A stretch of 64,000 nt of DNA, taken from NCBI GenBank assembly GCA_028284045.1, contig JANQSN010000019.1, positions 62,001-126,000 on the forward strand, given 5' to 3'. The stretch comes from Alphaproteobacteria bacterium. GTDB taxonomy: Bacteria; Pseudomonadota; Alphaproteobacteria; DSM-16000; Inquilinaceae. Below the pieces are notes generated by a model. That model was not told the origin of the DNA, made no database searches, and saw only the letters and a program-made list of their open reading frames with translations. Positions 1 through 9,443 of this stretch are shown here, in pieces. Both the position numbers and the translations under genes were made by a program. Position 1 is the stretch's first letter; each line of letters starts with the position of its first letter.

Positions 1-1
1 C

Positions 2-742
2 GCGGCCGACGCCGCAGAACGCCAAGGCCGGATCGACCTGGCCTGCGCGTTGCGCTGGGCCGCCCGCTACGATTGGCACGAAGCCGTCGCCAACCATTTC
101 TCGCTGACCGTCGATCCGGCCGGCCGCCGCTTCCTGATCAATCCGCGCAACCGCCATTTCGCGCGCATCCGGGCGAGCGAGCTGGTGCTGGTGGATGCTG
201 ACGACCCGGCGACGCTCGACCGGCCGGATGCGCCGGAGCGCACCGCCTGGCACCTGCATGGCGCCATCCATCGCCGCCTACCCCACGCCCGCGCCGCCCT
301 GCATGTGCACTCGCCCTATGCGACCGTGCTGGCGACCCTGGCCGACAGCCGGCTGAAGCCGATCGACCAGAACGGCGCGATGTTCTTCAACCGCGTCGTC
401 GTCGACGAACACTATGGCGGCCTGGCCCTGGAGGCGGAGAGCGAGCGCTGCGTCGGCCTGTTCACCGACCCGGCGATCCGCGTCATGGTGATGGGCAATC
501 ACGGCGTCCTGGTGCTGGGCGACAGCGTCGCCGACGCCTTCAACCGCCTCTACTATTTCGAGCGGGCGGCGAAGACCTATGTGATGGCGCTGTCCACCGG
601 CCAGCCCTTGCGCGCGCTGCCCGACGCGGTGGCCGAGCGCACGGCCCGCGAGGTTGCGGAGGAGGAAGGCGCCTTCGCCGCCGACCATTTCGCCGAGCTG
701 ACGGCGATCCTCGACGCCGAAGAGCCGAACTTCCGAGATTGA
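2..742 (+). CDS. class II aldolase/adducin family protein (5' partial)
   Basis: The frame is open from base 2, so the true start lies left of the window. A TTG at 50 is in frame, but the residues before it (RIDLACAL) fit the conserved family N-terminus, so it is probably internal. Visible features are the metal-binding histidines in HVHSPYA, and a second His in GNHGVLVLG, both typical of the zinc-dependent class II aldolase fold (fuculose-phosphate aldolase, adducin head). The substrate cannot be told; many members act on small sugar phosphates or hydroxy-acids. It ends about 60 bases before arsR, with no sign of joint function with the arsenic genes. Confidence 0.85.
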   Translation, partial: AADAAERQGRIDLACALRWAARYDWHEAVANHFSLTVDPAGRRFLINPRNRHFARIRASELVLVDADDPATLDRPDAPERTAWHLHGAIHRRLPHARAALHVHSPYATVLATLADSRLKPIDQNGAMFFNRVVVDEHYGGLALEAESERCVGLFTDPAIRVMVMGNHGVLVLGDSVADAFNRLYYFERAAKTYVMALSTGQPLRALPDAVAERTAREVAEEEGAFAADHFAELTAILDAEEPNFRD

Positions 743-786
743 GGACCCGAGCGGCATCCCACGGTGTTTGACGGCGGACCAAAGAT

Positions 787-803
787 TCGATATTTCTCGA
801 TAT
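787..803 (+). promoter_or_regulatory. candidate ArsR operator (TCGATAT direct repeat)
   Basis: TCGATAT occurs at 787-793 and again at 797-803, a 10-base period, in an AT-rich patch directly before the arsR ATG. ArsR-family repressors normally bind short dyads over their own promoter, and this is the only such element upstream of the operon. It also reads as an imperfect dyad around TCGA. That it is the operator is inference. Confidence 0.35.
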
Positions 804-1136
804 ATGGATAAAGACAACGCCCTCGAAGCCCTCGCAGCGCTTGGCCAAGCCACGCGCCTCGACGTCTTCCGGCTGCTGGTGCGGGCCGGCCCCGACGGCA
901 TGCCGGCCGGCGAGATCGCCCGGCAACTCGGGCTCCGGCAGAACACGCTGTCGACCCATCTGGGGATCCTCACCCGCGCCGGGCTGGTGAAGAGCGCACG
1001 AGAGGGGCGGATCATCCGCTTCACCGGCGACATGGCGGCGATGCGGTCGCTGGTCGCCTTCCTGGTCGAGGACTGCTGCGGCGGCCGTCCCGATCAGTGT
1101 CGGTCGGTCTTGGAGGTGCTTGACGTCGCTTGTTGA
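804..1136 (+). CDS. arsR: ArsR-family arsenite-responsive repressor
   Basis: A 110-residue winged-helix repressor. The recognition helix region is LRQNTLSTHLGIL (about 44-56) and the wing is near residues 65-73. Three C-terminal cysteines, C91, C92 and C99, resemble the C-terminal As(III) site described for the Acidithiobacillus ferrooxidans type of ArsR rather than the E. coli alpha-3 CVC site. It heads a same-strand run of arsenic genes, so it should repress them until arsenite binds. The start is uncertain: ATG 804 fits family length, while an upstream in-frame TTG at 768 would add 12 residues. Neither has a clear ribosome binding site. Confidence 0.88.
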   Translation: MDKDNALEALAALGQATRLDVFRLLVRAGPDGMPAGEIARQLGLRQNTLSTHLGILTRAGLVKSAREGRIIRFTGDMAAMRSLVAFLVEDCCGGRPDQCRSVLEVLDVAC

Positions 1137-1196
1137 CGCCCGCCGGCGCCGCCGGCCCCACAACCTGAGGTTTGAACTCTGGGAGGTATCGGTGCG

Positions 1197-1736
1197 ATGA
1201 GCCAAGCAAACCCCGCCAACCGCGTCCTGAACGTGCTGTTCCTGTGCACCGGCAACTCGGCGCGATCGATCTTCGCCGAGGCGATCATGAACCGGCTCGG
1301 CCAGGGCCGCTTCGCCGGGTTCTCCGCCGGCAGCCAACCGCGGGGCGAGGTTCACCCCTACGCCCGGGAGCTTCTGGGCAACCTCAACCACCCGGTCGAC
1401 GCGCTGCGGTCGAAGAGCTGGGACGAGTTCGCCGGCGCCGACGCCCCGGCGATGGATTTCGTCTTCACCGTCTGCGACAAGGCCGCCTCGGAGGTCTGCC
1501 CGGTCTGGCCCGGCCAGCCGATGAGCGCGCATTGGGGCGTGCCCGATCCGGCAGCCCAGACCGGCAGCGAGGCGGAGCGCCGGCTCGCCTTCTCCGAAAG
1601 CTACCGGATGCTGAACCAGCGCCTGTCGATCTTCGTCAATCTGCCGATCGACAGCCTCGACCGGATGAGCCTGCAGCACCGTCTGGATGCCATCGGCCGC
1701 ACCGACACCGCCGACCCGACCGCCCGAACCGCATGA
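1197..1736 (+). CDS. arsC: LMW-phosphatase-type arsenate reductase
   Basis: A 179-residue protein that should reduce arsenate to arsenite in the cytoplasm. The P-loop CTGNSAR (C17-R23) is the LMW tyrosine-phosphatase signature. Two further cysteines, C93 and C101 in [10 protein letters not shown], sit where thioredoxin-linked ArsC enzymes keep their relay cysteines, and HWGVPDP (112-118) carries the general-acid aspartate. A GGGAGGT ribosome binding site lies about 10 bases upstream of ATG 1197. It is the second gene of the arsenic operon. A protein phosphatase role is the alternative, but the relay cysteines and neighbours argue for ArsC. Confidence 0.9.
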   Translation: MSQANPANRVLNVLFLCTGNSARSIFAEAIMNRLGQGRFAGFSAGSQPRGEVHPYARELLGNLNHPVDALRSKSWDEFAGADAPAMDFVFTVCDKAASEVCPVWPGQPMSAHWGVPDPAAQTGSEAERRLAFSESYRMLNQRLSIFVNLPIDSLDRMSLQHRLDAIGRTDTADPTARTA

Positions 1737-1758
1737 CATCGTTCCCGAGGACAGGCCG

Positions 1759-2811
1759 ATGACCGCCCGCGTCGCCATCAACGGCTTCGGCCGCATCGGC
1801 CGGCTGGTGCTGCGCGCGGCAGTCGACCGCGGCCTCGACGTCGAGATCGTCGCGGTCAACGAGCCGAAGGGCGGGGCGGACACGGCCGCCCATCTCCTGG
1901 AATTCGACAGCGTGCACGGCCGCTGGCCGCGGCCCGTGGCCGCCGATGGGCCGGACGCCCTGGTGGTCGACGGGCGCTGCATCGCCTTCAGCACGGCCGA
2001 CCGCCCGGCGGCGGGACCGTGGCGGGCGCTGGGCATCGACATCGTCATCGACGCCAGCGGCAAGCACACCACCGGCGACGCGCTCACGCCCTATCTCGAC
2101 CAGGGCGTCGACACCGTCGCCGTCGCGGCCCCGGTGAAGGACGGCAGCGCGCTGAACCTGGTGATGGGCGTCAACGACCATCTCTACCGGCCGGGCGAGC
2201 ACCGGCTGGTCACCGCGGCGTCCTGCACCACCAATTGCCTCGCCCCGGTGGTCAAGGTGGTGCATGAGGCGATCGGCATCCGCCACGGGTCCATCACCAC
2301 CATCCACGACGTCACCAACACCCAGGTGATCGTCGACGCGCCGCACAAGGACCTGCGGCGCGCCCGGTCCGCGCTGAACTCCCTGATCCCGACCACCACC
2401 GGCTCGGCGACGGCGATCGGCCTGATCTATCCGGAGCTGAAGGGCCGGCTGAACGGCCATGCGGTGCGGGTGCCGCTGCTCAACGCCTCGCTGACCGACT
2501 GCGTGTTCGAGATGGCGCGGCCGGTGACGGCGGACCAGGTGAACGAGCTGTTCCGCGCCGCGGCGGCGGGATCCTTGCGCGGCATTCTCGGCTACGAGGA
2601 CCGCCCCTTGGTCTCCGCCGATTTCGTCAACGACACCCGCTCTTCCATCGTCGACGGGCCGAGCACCATGGTGGTCGACGGCACGCAACTGAAGGTCTAC
2701 GCCTGGTACGACAACGAGATGGGCTATGCCCACCGGCTGGCGGAACTGGTGGCGCGGGTCGCCCAGGGCCTGGCCGGCCGGGCGCCCGCAACGGCGGCGG
2801 CGGCCCGGTGA
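1759..2811 (+). CDS. glyceraldehyde-3-phosphate dehydrogenase, ArsJ-associated
   Basis: A 350-residue full-length GAPDH: Rossmann motif INGFGRIGR at 7-15, catalytic C156 in SCTTNC, and H183 in TIHDVTN. Its stop overlaps the start of the next gene, arsJ (GTGA). In the known GAPDH/ArsJ pathway the enzyme uses arsenate in place of phosphate to make unstable 1-arseno-3-phosphoglycerate, which ArsJ extrudes. The tight coupling here implies this role rather than central glycolysis. The start is ATG 1759, preceded by GAGGAC. An upstream in-frame start at 1687 would overlap arsC and add a non-homologous proline-rich leader, so it was not chosen. Confidence 0.93.
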   Translation: MTARVAINGFGRIGRLVLRAAVDRGLDVEIVAVNEPKGGADTAAHLLEFDSVHGRWPRPVAADGPDALVVDGRCIAFSTADRPAAGPWRALGIDIVIDASGKHTTGDALTPYLDQGVDTVAVAAPVKDGSALNLVMGVNDHLYRPGEHRLVTAASCTTNCLAPVVKVVHEAIGIRHGSITTIHDVTNTQVIVDAPHKDLRRARSALNSLIPTTTGSATAIGLIYPELKGRLNGHAVRVPLLNASLTDCVFEMARPVTADQVNELFRAAAAGSLRGILGYEDRPLVSADFVNDTRSSIVDGPSTMVVDGTQLKVYAWYDNEMGYAHRLAELVARVAQGLAGRAPATAAAAR

Positions 2812-4052
2812 GCGCCGTTCGCAACTACGCCATCGTCACGGCGGCCTACTGGGGGTTCACGCTGACCGACGGCGCGTTGCGCATGTTGGTGCTGCTGCAT
2901 TTCCACACGCTGGGCTTCACACCGCTGGAGCTGGCGTTCCTGTTCGTCCTCTACGAGTTCTTCGGCGTCGTCACCAATCTGCTGGGCGGCTGGCTGGGCG
3001 CGCGGTTCGGCCTGCGCTGGACGCTCTATGCCGGGCTTGCCGTGCAGATCGCCGCCCTGTCGATGCTGGCGCTGCTGGATGCGGCTTGGGTCTTGTGGCT
3101 GTCGGTTGCCTATGTGGTCGCCGCCCAAGGGTTGGCCGGCATCGCCAAGGACCTGACCAAGATGAGCGCGAAGAGCGCCATCAAGGTCGTGCTGCCGGAA
3201 GATGCCCATGGCCGGCTGTTCCGCTGGGTGGCGCTGCTGACCGGCTCGAAGAACGCGCTGAAGGGCCTGGGCTTCTTCCTGGGCGGGCTGCTGCTTGGCA
3301 CCATCGGCTTCGCACCGGCGCTGTGGTCGATGGCGGGCGCGCTGGCGCTGGTGCTGGCGGCGTCGGTCACGCTGCTGACCACCGATCTCGGGCGCGCGAA
3401 GTCCAAGCCGCCGTTCCGCGGTCTGTTGGCCAAGAGCCGGGCGATCAACCTGATCTCCATCGCGCGCTTCTTCCTGTTCGCCGCGCGCGACGTCTGGTTC
3501 GTCGTCGGCGTGCCGATCTTCCTCTATGACGGGCTGGGCTGGAGCTTTGCCCAGGTCGGCGGGTTCCTGGCCGCCTGGATGATCGGCTACGGCTTCGTTC
3601 AGGCGTCGGCGCCGTCGCTGCTCGGCCGCTCCGCCGACGGGCTGACCGGAGAGGTGCGGGCCGCCCGGCTGTGGGCGGCGGTGCTGGCGACGATCCCGTT
3701 CGCCATCTGGGGCGCCCTCGCGGCGGGCCTGCCGGCGGGCTGGACGATCCTGATCGGGCTCGGCCTGTTCGGCGTCGTCTTCGCCTTCAACAGCGCCGTG
3801 CACTCCTACCTGATCCTGGCTTACACCGACGCCGACAAGGTGGCCTTGAATGTCGGCTTCTACTACATGGCCAATGCCGGCGGGCGGCTGGTCGGCTCGC
3901 TGCTGTCGGGCCTGTCCTACCAAGCCTTTGGCCTCGGCGGCTGTCTGGCGGTGGCCGGGGGGTTGGCCGCGGTGTCGGCGCTGGTCGCCCTGACGCTGCC
4001 GGAGACCCGCGACGCCCCGGCCCGCGCCGCCGACCCGGCCGCGGCGGAATAG
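2808..4052 (+). CDS. arsJ: ArsJ organoarsenical efflux MFS transporter
   Basis: A 414-residue polytopic inner-membrane protein with about 12 hydrophobic segments of the major facilitator type. The N-terminal stretch [20 protein letters not shown] and the cytoplasmic [13 protein letters not shown] segment are what I recognise as ArsJ-like. It starts with GTG 2808, overlapping the GAPDH stop by four bases, so the two are translationally coupled. Role by family: export of 1-arseno-3-phosphoglycerate made by the upstream GAPDH, giving arsenate resistance without reduction. Confidence 0.9.
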   Translation: MSAVRNYAIVTAAYWGFTLTDGALRMLVLLHFHTLGFTPLELAFLFVLYEFFGVVTNLLGGWLGARFGLRWTLYAGLAVQIAALSMLALLDAAWVLWLSVAYVVAAQGLAGIAKDLTKMSAKSAIKVVLPEDAHGRLFRWVALLTGSKNALKGLGFFLGGLLLGTIGFAPALWSMAGALALVLAASVTLLTTDLGRAKSKPPFRGLLAKSRAINLISIARFFLFAARDVWFVVGVPIFLYDGLGWSFAQVGGFLAAWMIGYGFVQASAPSLLGRSADGLTGEVRAARLWAAVLATIPFAIWGALAAGLPAGWTILIGLGLFGVVFAFNSAVHSYLILAYTDADKVALNVGFYYMANAGGRLVGSLLSGLSYQAFGLGGCLAVAGGLAAVSALVALTLPETRDAPARAADPAAAE

Positions 4053-4057
4053 GGGCC

Positions 4058-4723
4058 TTGCGCGATCCCGCACGCCGGCTGGCGGCGGAGGCGCTGGGCA
4101 CCGGGTTCCTGCTGGCCACGGTGGTCGGCTCCGGCATCATGGCCGAACGGCTGGCCGGCGGGAACGAGGCGGTCGCCCTATTGGGCAACACCATCCCCAC
4201 CGGCGCCATCCTGTTCGTGCTGATCACGGTCTTGGGGCCGGTGTCGGGCGCGCATCTGAACCCGGCGGTGACGCTGGCCTTCGCGCTTCGCCGCGACCTG
4301 CCGGCGGGTCTCGCGGTGGGCTACGTCGCCGCTCAGATCGCCGGCGGCCTCGCCGGCATGCTGGCGGCGCACACCATGTTCGACCTGCCGCTGTTTCAGG
4401 TGTCGCAGACCGTGCGCAGCGGCGCGGCGCAAGGCTTCGCCGAGGTGGTCGCGACATTCGGTCTGGTATTCACCATCCTCGGCACGCTGGCGACCCGGCC
4501 GGCGCTCGTGGCGGCGGCCGTCGGCCTCTACATCACCGCCGCCTACTGGTTCACGGCGTCAACATCCTTCGCCAACCCGGCGGTGACGATCGCCCGGTCG
4601 TTCACCGATACGTTCTCGGGCATTCGCCCGATCGATGCACCGCTGTTCATCGCGGCGCAGGTGGTTGGGGCGGTAGTGGCGGTGGTGGTGGCAGGGTGGC
4701 TGCTGAGGCGGCGCCCGGCGTAG
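4058..4723 (+). CDS. aquaporin/MIP-family channel (AqpS-like)
   Basis: A 221-residue six-helix channel with both NPA boxes: HLNPAVT (68-70) and FANPAVT (173-175). Ordinary aquaporins have Arg right after the second NPA as selectivity-filter residue; here it is Val176. This relaxed filter is what I recall for the rhizobial arsenic-operon channel AqpS. In this operon it would let arsenite made by ArsC flow out down its gradient, replacing an ArsB/Acr3 pump, none of which is present. The start is taken as TTG 4058, five bases after arsJ, with only a weak GGGG upstream, so the start is tentative. It is convergent with the next gene, the stops being one base apart. Confidence 0.85.
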   Translation: MRDPARRLAAEALGTGFLLATVVGSGIMAERLAGGNEAVALLGNTIPTGAILFVLITVLGPVSGAHLNPAVTLAFALRRDLPAGLAVGYVAAQIAGGLAGMLAAHTMFDLPLFQVSQTVRSGAAQGFAEVVATFGLVFTILGTLATRPALVAAAVGLYITAAYWFTASTSFANPAVTIARSFTDTFSGIRPIDAPLFIAAQVVGAVVAVVVAGWLLRRRPA

Positions 4724-4724
4724 A

Positions 4725-5603
4725 TCACGATCTCTTGCCGCTCGCCGGCGTCGATCGCCGCGCCAGCACGATCGCGACGCCGCCCAGGGTGGCGGCGGAG
4801 GCCAGCATCAGGCGCCATGTGATCGCCTCGGACAGCAGCAGGACGCCGCCGAACGCGGCGATCACCGGCACGGAGAGCTGCACCGTCGCCGCGCGCGTAG
4901 CGCTGAGGCCCGGCAACGCCGCATACCACACGACATAGCCGCAGCCCGATGCGATGGCGCCGGACGCGATGGCGAGCGCCAGCCCCGCCCCCGAACCGTG
5001 GAAATCGCCGATGAACACCAGGCTGACGACCAGCACCGGCGGCACGCAGTAAAGGAAATTCCGGGCGGTCGCCGCCAGCGGGTCGGTCGCGGCGCGGCCC
5101 AGCAGGGAATAGAAGCCCCAGGCGACCCCGGCGACCCCCATCAACACCGCGCCCAAAGGGTCGGGCGCGGTGACCCCCGGCGACACCAGATAGATCAGGC
5201 CCACGATGGCCAACACCAGCCCGCCCCACGCCACCGGCGGGAAAGCCTCGCCCTGCCGCAACGCGCTGATGAACATGGTGAGCTGCACGGCACCGAACAG
5301 GATCAGTGCCCCCGTTCCGGCGCTGAGCGACAGATAGGCGAAGGAAAAGAAGACCATATAGACGAACAGCATGGCGGCCGCGCGCCAATCGACGCCCGTG
5401 TCGGCCCGCGGGCGGCGGCGCAGCATCACGATCAGCGCCAGCGTCACCGCACCGGAGATCACGCGAGCCGTGGTGAAACTGGCCGCGTCGATCGTCCCCT
5501 GGCCCAGCGCCAACCGGCACAGCAACGAGTTCGCCGCGAAGGCCAGCATGGCCACCGCCGTCAACCCCACCGTTCGCACGGCGATGTGTCTGTCCGCTGT
5601 CAA
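4725..5603 (-). CDS. EamA/DMT-family transporter
   Basis: A 292-residue inner-membrane protein with about ten hydrophobic helices arranged as two EamA repeats, typical of drug/metabolite exporters. The substrate is not predictable. The longest start is TTG at 5603 with no close ribosome binding site; GTG at 5579 is an alternative that begins right before the first helix. It lies tail to tail with the arsenic operon and has no partner gene of its own. Confidence 0.82.
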   Translation of the reverse strand: MTADRHIAVRTVGLTAVAMLAFAANSLLCRLALGQGTIDAASFTTARVISGAVTLALIVMLRRRPRADTGVDWRAAAMLFVYMVFFSFAYLSLSAGTGALILFGAVQLTMFISALRQGEAFPPVAWGGLVLAIVGLIYLVSPGVTAPDPLGAVLMGVAGVAWGFYSLLGRAATDPLAATARNFLYCVPPVLVVSLVFIGDFHGSGAGLALAIASGAIASGCGYVVWYAALPGLSATRAATVQLSVPVIAAFGGVLLLSEAITWRLMLASAATLGGVAIVLARRSTPASGKRS

Positions 5604-5983
5604 CAGAACGGAGCTTGTCCTCGCGCGTTACCCGGGCATCGCGCGCCAAGGTCATCAAGAGTGACCCAGGTTGACGCCCGTGGGCAACCCACGTCCACGC
5701 TCAGGCAACGCGAAACGCGGACGCCGATTGCGGGCCGTTGTCAACGAGCGCCAACGTCCGGTTCCGGCAGCGGACCGGATCTCAAGGGACGTTCCGAGGA
5801 TGTCTCGGATGTGCCACCTACGGATCTTCGGGCAACCACTTCGGGCGCATTTCGCACGCTAGCCCGATCCTTCCTGTCTCCAAATGCAGGGGTGGACCAA
5901 TCCGGTTGGGTCATATCGACCGTTTTCTACCTTCTCCGACCGCATGCTTGTCTTGTCGCCGATTCATGGCTTATCGCATGGAG
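5604..5983. other. gene-free left flank of a lower-GC island
   Basis: No gene was recognised. It contains a small hairpin CGTGGG-CAA-CCCACG at 5679-5693. The frame of the next gene runs open back to 5738, but the extra residues are low in conserved character and rich in Ser, Gly and Cys, so it is probably untranslated. Base composition falls towards the right, marking entry into the island that holds the next gene. Confidence 0.5.
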
Positions 5984-8911
5984 ATGGCAAATCCCGTCCG
6001 CCTCGCCTCGATCGTTCGCTTCCATCTGAGCGAACTGAATGCGCGCGATGCCCATCACGAGTTCGAGCATCTGGCACGTCACCTCGCACGGGCACGCCTC
6101 TACAGCAACATCTTGCCGGCAACCGGCCCGGTTAGTGCTGGAGGCGATCGTGGTCGGGACTTTGAGACATTTCGGACTTCCATCTCACCCCAAGCGACCG
6201 TTGGCTCCACCTTTGCCGGCCGATCGTCCCAAGAGCGGCAAGTCGTCTTCGCCTGCAGTCTGGAGAGGAGGATTGAGGCCAAGATCCGGCGCGATGTGAA
6301 AACGACAATCGCGGAAGGCGATGCCGACGAGATCATCTATTTCTGCGAGGCGAATCTTCCGGTTGCGAAGCGCCTCAACCTGATCGCGGAAGCCAAACAG
6401 GCGGGGGTCGTGCTGCAGGTCTTTGACGGTATCGCTATCGCAGAATGGCTCGTCGAACCGGATCTCTTCTGGATCGCCGAGGAGTTCCTGCATTTGCCCG
6501 CCGAGGTTGGGCCCGAAACGACGCCCGACGTCGGCTACACCCAACACCGGCACGCCTGGAGGGATCGATCCGTACTACCGGTCAGCCGCGCGGACTTCGT
6601 TGCCGTGAAAGCCGGCTTGCGCACCGCGGTATTCGCTTCGGATGCCCGGCCGGACCTGTCCTTCTGGCTCGACAAGATGGCAGCCTTCCTCGATGGATGT
6701 GCTCCTCGCGGCACTGTCCGCGATGCGATCTATCAGATTGCCGTCGGTCACCTGCGTGGCCGCGGCGACATGACCGCTCAAGCCGATCTCATTGCCAACT
6801 ATTTCTCCGACGTAGAGGACCATACAAGCATTGGTGCGCTCACCGACGCCGCGACGCTGCTCAACTACTCTTTCTCTGGCTATTGGCTCGGATCGTTCCG
6901 CGTCCACGAAGCCGATCTAAATGCTCACCGACAGAAGGTCACGCGCGTCATCGCTGAGAACCTGAGAGATCCCATAGGGCCAGGTCGGCGAGCTGGCCTC
7001 CTCTATGTGCGCGGACTTCTAGAGCATGCACCATCGGCGCCAGGTGTTACGCCCGATATCGCTACCGCTGTCGAGTATTGGAGCGCCATGTTGGACAATG
7101 CAGATAAAGCACCGCTATTCCCTGTAGAGCCCTTTGCCAACTTCCTCACTGAGACGATCAAGCATCATGGCGATGACCAGGCATTGCTCGCCCTCGCAGC
7201 GCGGGCCGACGAGCTGCTAGCAGCACGTCTGGGTAACGCGGCCGCCGGCGAAAAAGCCTACGATCGTGCTGTGTCCCTCCTCGATCGTGAGGATCCTACT
7301 GCTGCGATCCGCGAGCTCCACAAGGCAAAATGCAAGTGGTTTTCCGCCGAACGACTGGGCGAAGTGCTCAGCATTCTGCTTTGCCTTTCCGAGCAGTATC
7401 GATACCTGGGTCTTGCCTATGCTGCAAAGTACTTTGCGATGGCGGCTGCGTTTATCGCGCGCTACGAGCAGCGCGACGGCATCGGCGATATCCAGCCCAA
7501 AGCGCTGATGGAACTGGTCGACGCTGAGGATGCTGCTGGCAACTCGGTTGGCTTTCTCCAGCTCTTTCCGGTGCTATTAACGGCACATCTGCAATATGAT
7601 GACCAGCCGCTCGATCCTGACAAGCACGATCGGCTGCATGAGAACATGGGTCAGCTGGCAGCACTACTCGGCTTGTTGGAGCGCGGCAATCCATCCGCTC
7701 GGCGTGCACTGGATGAACTCACCGCGCATTGGCCGGCTCCAATAAGGCACCCGATCTGGACTGCTGCTGACAGTCTGGACGGCTTCTGGAACAAAGATAC
7801 TTGGCCCGTAACCTTGGCTGGGCTCGAAGAAGCCATGCTGGATCGTCCGTTCGGAGATCTTTGCGCTGAACGGCATGTGCGCTGGCAGGCACTTGGACTG
7901 CAATGGACCTTTGTGTTTGCTAACGATTATCGAACAACACCTACGGCCGAGCAACTCGTCGCGGAGCTTCAGCTCGCCGCCTGTGCGCTCGCCCGCCGCG
8001 ATCTTGGTCTCGTCCCTACTGATGTGACGATCGAGATCGCCATCGATCCTGAAGCGGACAACCTCAGCATTGCCGAACCCGATGATGAACATCAAGCGTT
8101 TCGCGTCACCCTGCCGACTGCGGATCGTGGTTCCGAGAAGATTGCCGAGGTCATCGCAGTCTTCGGTGTAGTCGTTCATTCCTGCTCAGTCCTCGGTGAC
8201 GAAGCGCTAATGCGCGTGTTCGATCAAGGATTGATAGAGTCAATCTTTGTCGCGCGGCCCTATGCAGAGCTTTTCCGGGAGTTCGTGCCCAAGGATCGGT
8301 TTGCCGAAACCATCCGCCTTGGCGTCACACCTCTAGAATTAGAAGGCTCCTTAACAAGCAGAGCCGGCAATCGTGTCCCTTGGTTTGATGGACCGGGGCC
8401 GAATTATGATCCGGATCGTGCACGGGACGACGTGAGAAATCGCTATCAGCGCACTCTGCCGACCCTCCGTTACACGCTCGAACGCCTGATCCATAGCCCC
8501 AAAGTTCGTCCGCGGCTTGAGCGGATGCATGAGAGGGGTATGAAAGATTGGGAAATTCTTAGCATACTCAGCAATATTGCTATGAACGCACGCCTCGGTG
8601 AACGCGACGACCTCTCACCAGAACAATGGAAAGAGCGCGGTCTAAGCCTGCTCAAGCAGGCAGAGACACCGGAGAGCGCGCTCGGTACTGATCTATTCAC
8701 CGACGACCAAATAAGGACACACGCAAACATCTATCTCGGCGCGTTCTTGTCTAGCTGGCAGCTCCCGTGGCCACCATGCGTTAAGCTGAACGAATTGGAG
8801 CGATTCTTAGTTGTCCGATACCGCCTTCGCGAGGACGACGTCGATCACCCTGATATCTTTGGTTGGAACACGCCTCAGCTGAATACCGACGTTGATGCAC
8901 CGAGTAGCTGA
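5984..8911 (+). CDS. large nuclease-like/helical-repeat protein, candidate defence gene
   Basis: A 975-residue protein of unknown function. Residues 1-180 read like a degenerate Mrr/PD-(D/E)XK nuclease: an alpha helix with E26, then GGDRGRDFE (53-61), a beta strand VVFACS (87-92), a helix with K100, a strand EIIYFCE (116-122), and VVLQVFDGIAIAEWL (142-156). The canonical E-x-K is not obvious (the strand has A-C-S), so catalysis is unproven. Residues 200 to about 900 are leucine- and alanine-rich helices like a TPR/HEAT solenoid. No Walker motif and no membrane segment are seen. Lower GC and use of rarer codons (TTA, ATA, AAT) mark horizontal transfer. It stands alone. Start choice is ATG 5984; ATG 5966 and 5978 are also in frame. 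Confidence 0.72.
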   Translation: MANPVRLASIVRFHLSELNARDAHHEFEHLARHLARARLYSNILPATGPVSAGGDRGRDFETFRTSISPQATVGSTFAGRSSQERQVVFACSLERRIEAKIRRDVKTTIAEGDADEIIYFCEANLPVAKRLNLIAEAKQAGVVLQVFDGIAIAEWLVEPDLFWIAEEFLHLPAEVGPETTPDVGYTQHRHAWRDRSVLPVSRADFVAVKAGLRTAVFASDARPDLSFWLDKMAAFLDGCAPRGTVRDAIYQIAVGHLRGRGDMTAQADLIANYFSDVEDHTSIGALTDAATLLNYSFSGYWLGSFRVHEADLNAHRQKVTRVIAENLRDPIGPGRRAGLLYVRGLLEHAPSAPGVTPDIATAVEYWSAMLDNADKAPLFPVEPFANFLTETIKHHGDDQALLALAARADELLAARLGNAAAGEKAYDRAVSLLDREDPTAAIRELHKAKCKWFSAERLGEVLSILLCLSEQYRYLGLAYAAKYFAMAAAFIARYEQRDGIGDIQPKALMELVDAEDAAGNSVGFLQLFPVLLTAHLQYDDQPLDPDKHDRLHENMGQLAALLGLLERGNPSARRALDELTAHWPAPIRHPIWTAADSLDGFWNKDTWPVTLAGLEEAMLDRPFGDLCAERHVRWQALGLQWTFVFANDYRTTPTAEQLVAELQLAACALARRDLGLVPTDVTIEIAIDPEADNLSIAEPDDEHQAFRVTLPTADRGSEKIAEVIAVFGVVVHSCSVLGDEALMRVFDQGLIESIFVARPYAELFREFVPKDRFAETIRLGVTPLELEGSLTSRAGNRVPWFDGPGPNYDPDRARDDVRNRYQRTLPTLRYTLERLIHSPKVRPRLERMHERGMKDWEILSILSNIAMNARLGERDDLSPEQWKERGLSLLKQAETPESALGTDLFTDDQIRTHANIYLGAFLSSWQLPWPPCVKLNELERFLVVRYRLREDDVDHPDIFGWNTPQLNTDVDAPSS

Positions 8912-9443
8912 ATCGCAAGCCAAATCGCCCGTCGGCCTCAGCTGCAATGGAACGCCTGATCTGAGCGCAAAGGTGCCGACATCGAATCCAACCCTGAAGC
9001 CGTCTTGCGGCAACGCGGCCAATTTCATCGTGATGAAATGCCGGCTGCCAATGTTGGCGAGACAATCGACGCCCGTTCCGGGTCACAAACGGTCCTTGCA
9101 AGCACATCGGCAGATGGCGGCATTGAGGGGTAAAGTAGGCATCAACCTCCGCGTCACCTTCTTGATGCAAGCTGCGGAGTGAATTGGCGCTCTTGTGGGA
9201 AGTCCTCCCTCTGATACCCGCCCGAACGAATCTCTGTCGCGCTATGCCCTGGGAACCGCGGCGATCGTACCGGCTGGTCGACGAGGTCACGCGCGCTTCG
9301 ATCTTCCCCCGCTGCCTCTCTTGCACAGATTCGGCAACAGCCTCCACCGCCCATGACTAGCGCACAACCCTGCCATGGCTTGCGTCGTCGGGGCGCGGAT
9401 CGTTTAGTGGAGATAACAAACCCTTGCAGGGAGGCCTCCGAGC
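8912..9443. other. gene-free right flank of the island
   Basis: About 530 bases with no gene I can support. A minus-strand reading frame at 8807-9028 continues upstream through one in-frame TGA (9083-9085) and has some protein-like character, so a decayed gene is possible but not shown. The right end carries GGGAGG at 9429-9434, the ribosome binding site for the next gene. Composition is intermediate between the island and the GC-rich backbone. Confidence 0.4.

Noticed and set aside
5738..5983. N-terminal extension of the large island protein
   Set aside because: No ribosome binding site, and the 82 extra residues are unlike the ordered helix that begins at ATG 5984.
8807..9140. Minus-strand frame near the right edge of the island with some protein-like sequence
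   Set aside because: It is broken by a TGA at 9083-9085, overlaps the end of the large gene and matches no family I know; noted only as a possible relic.
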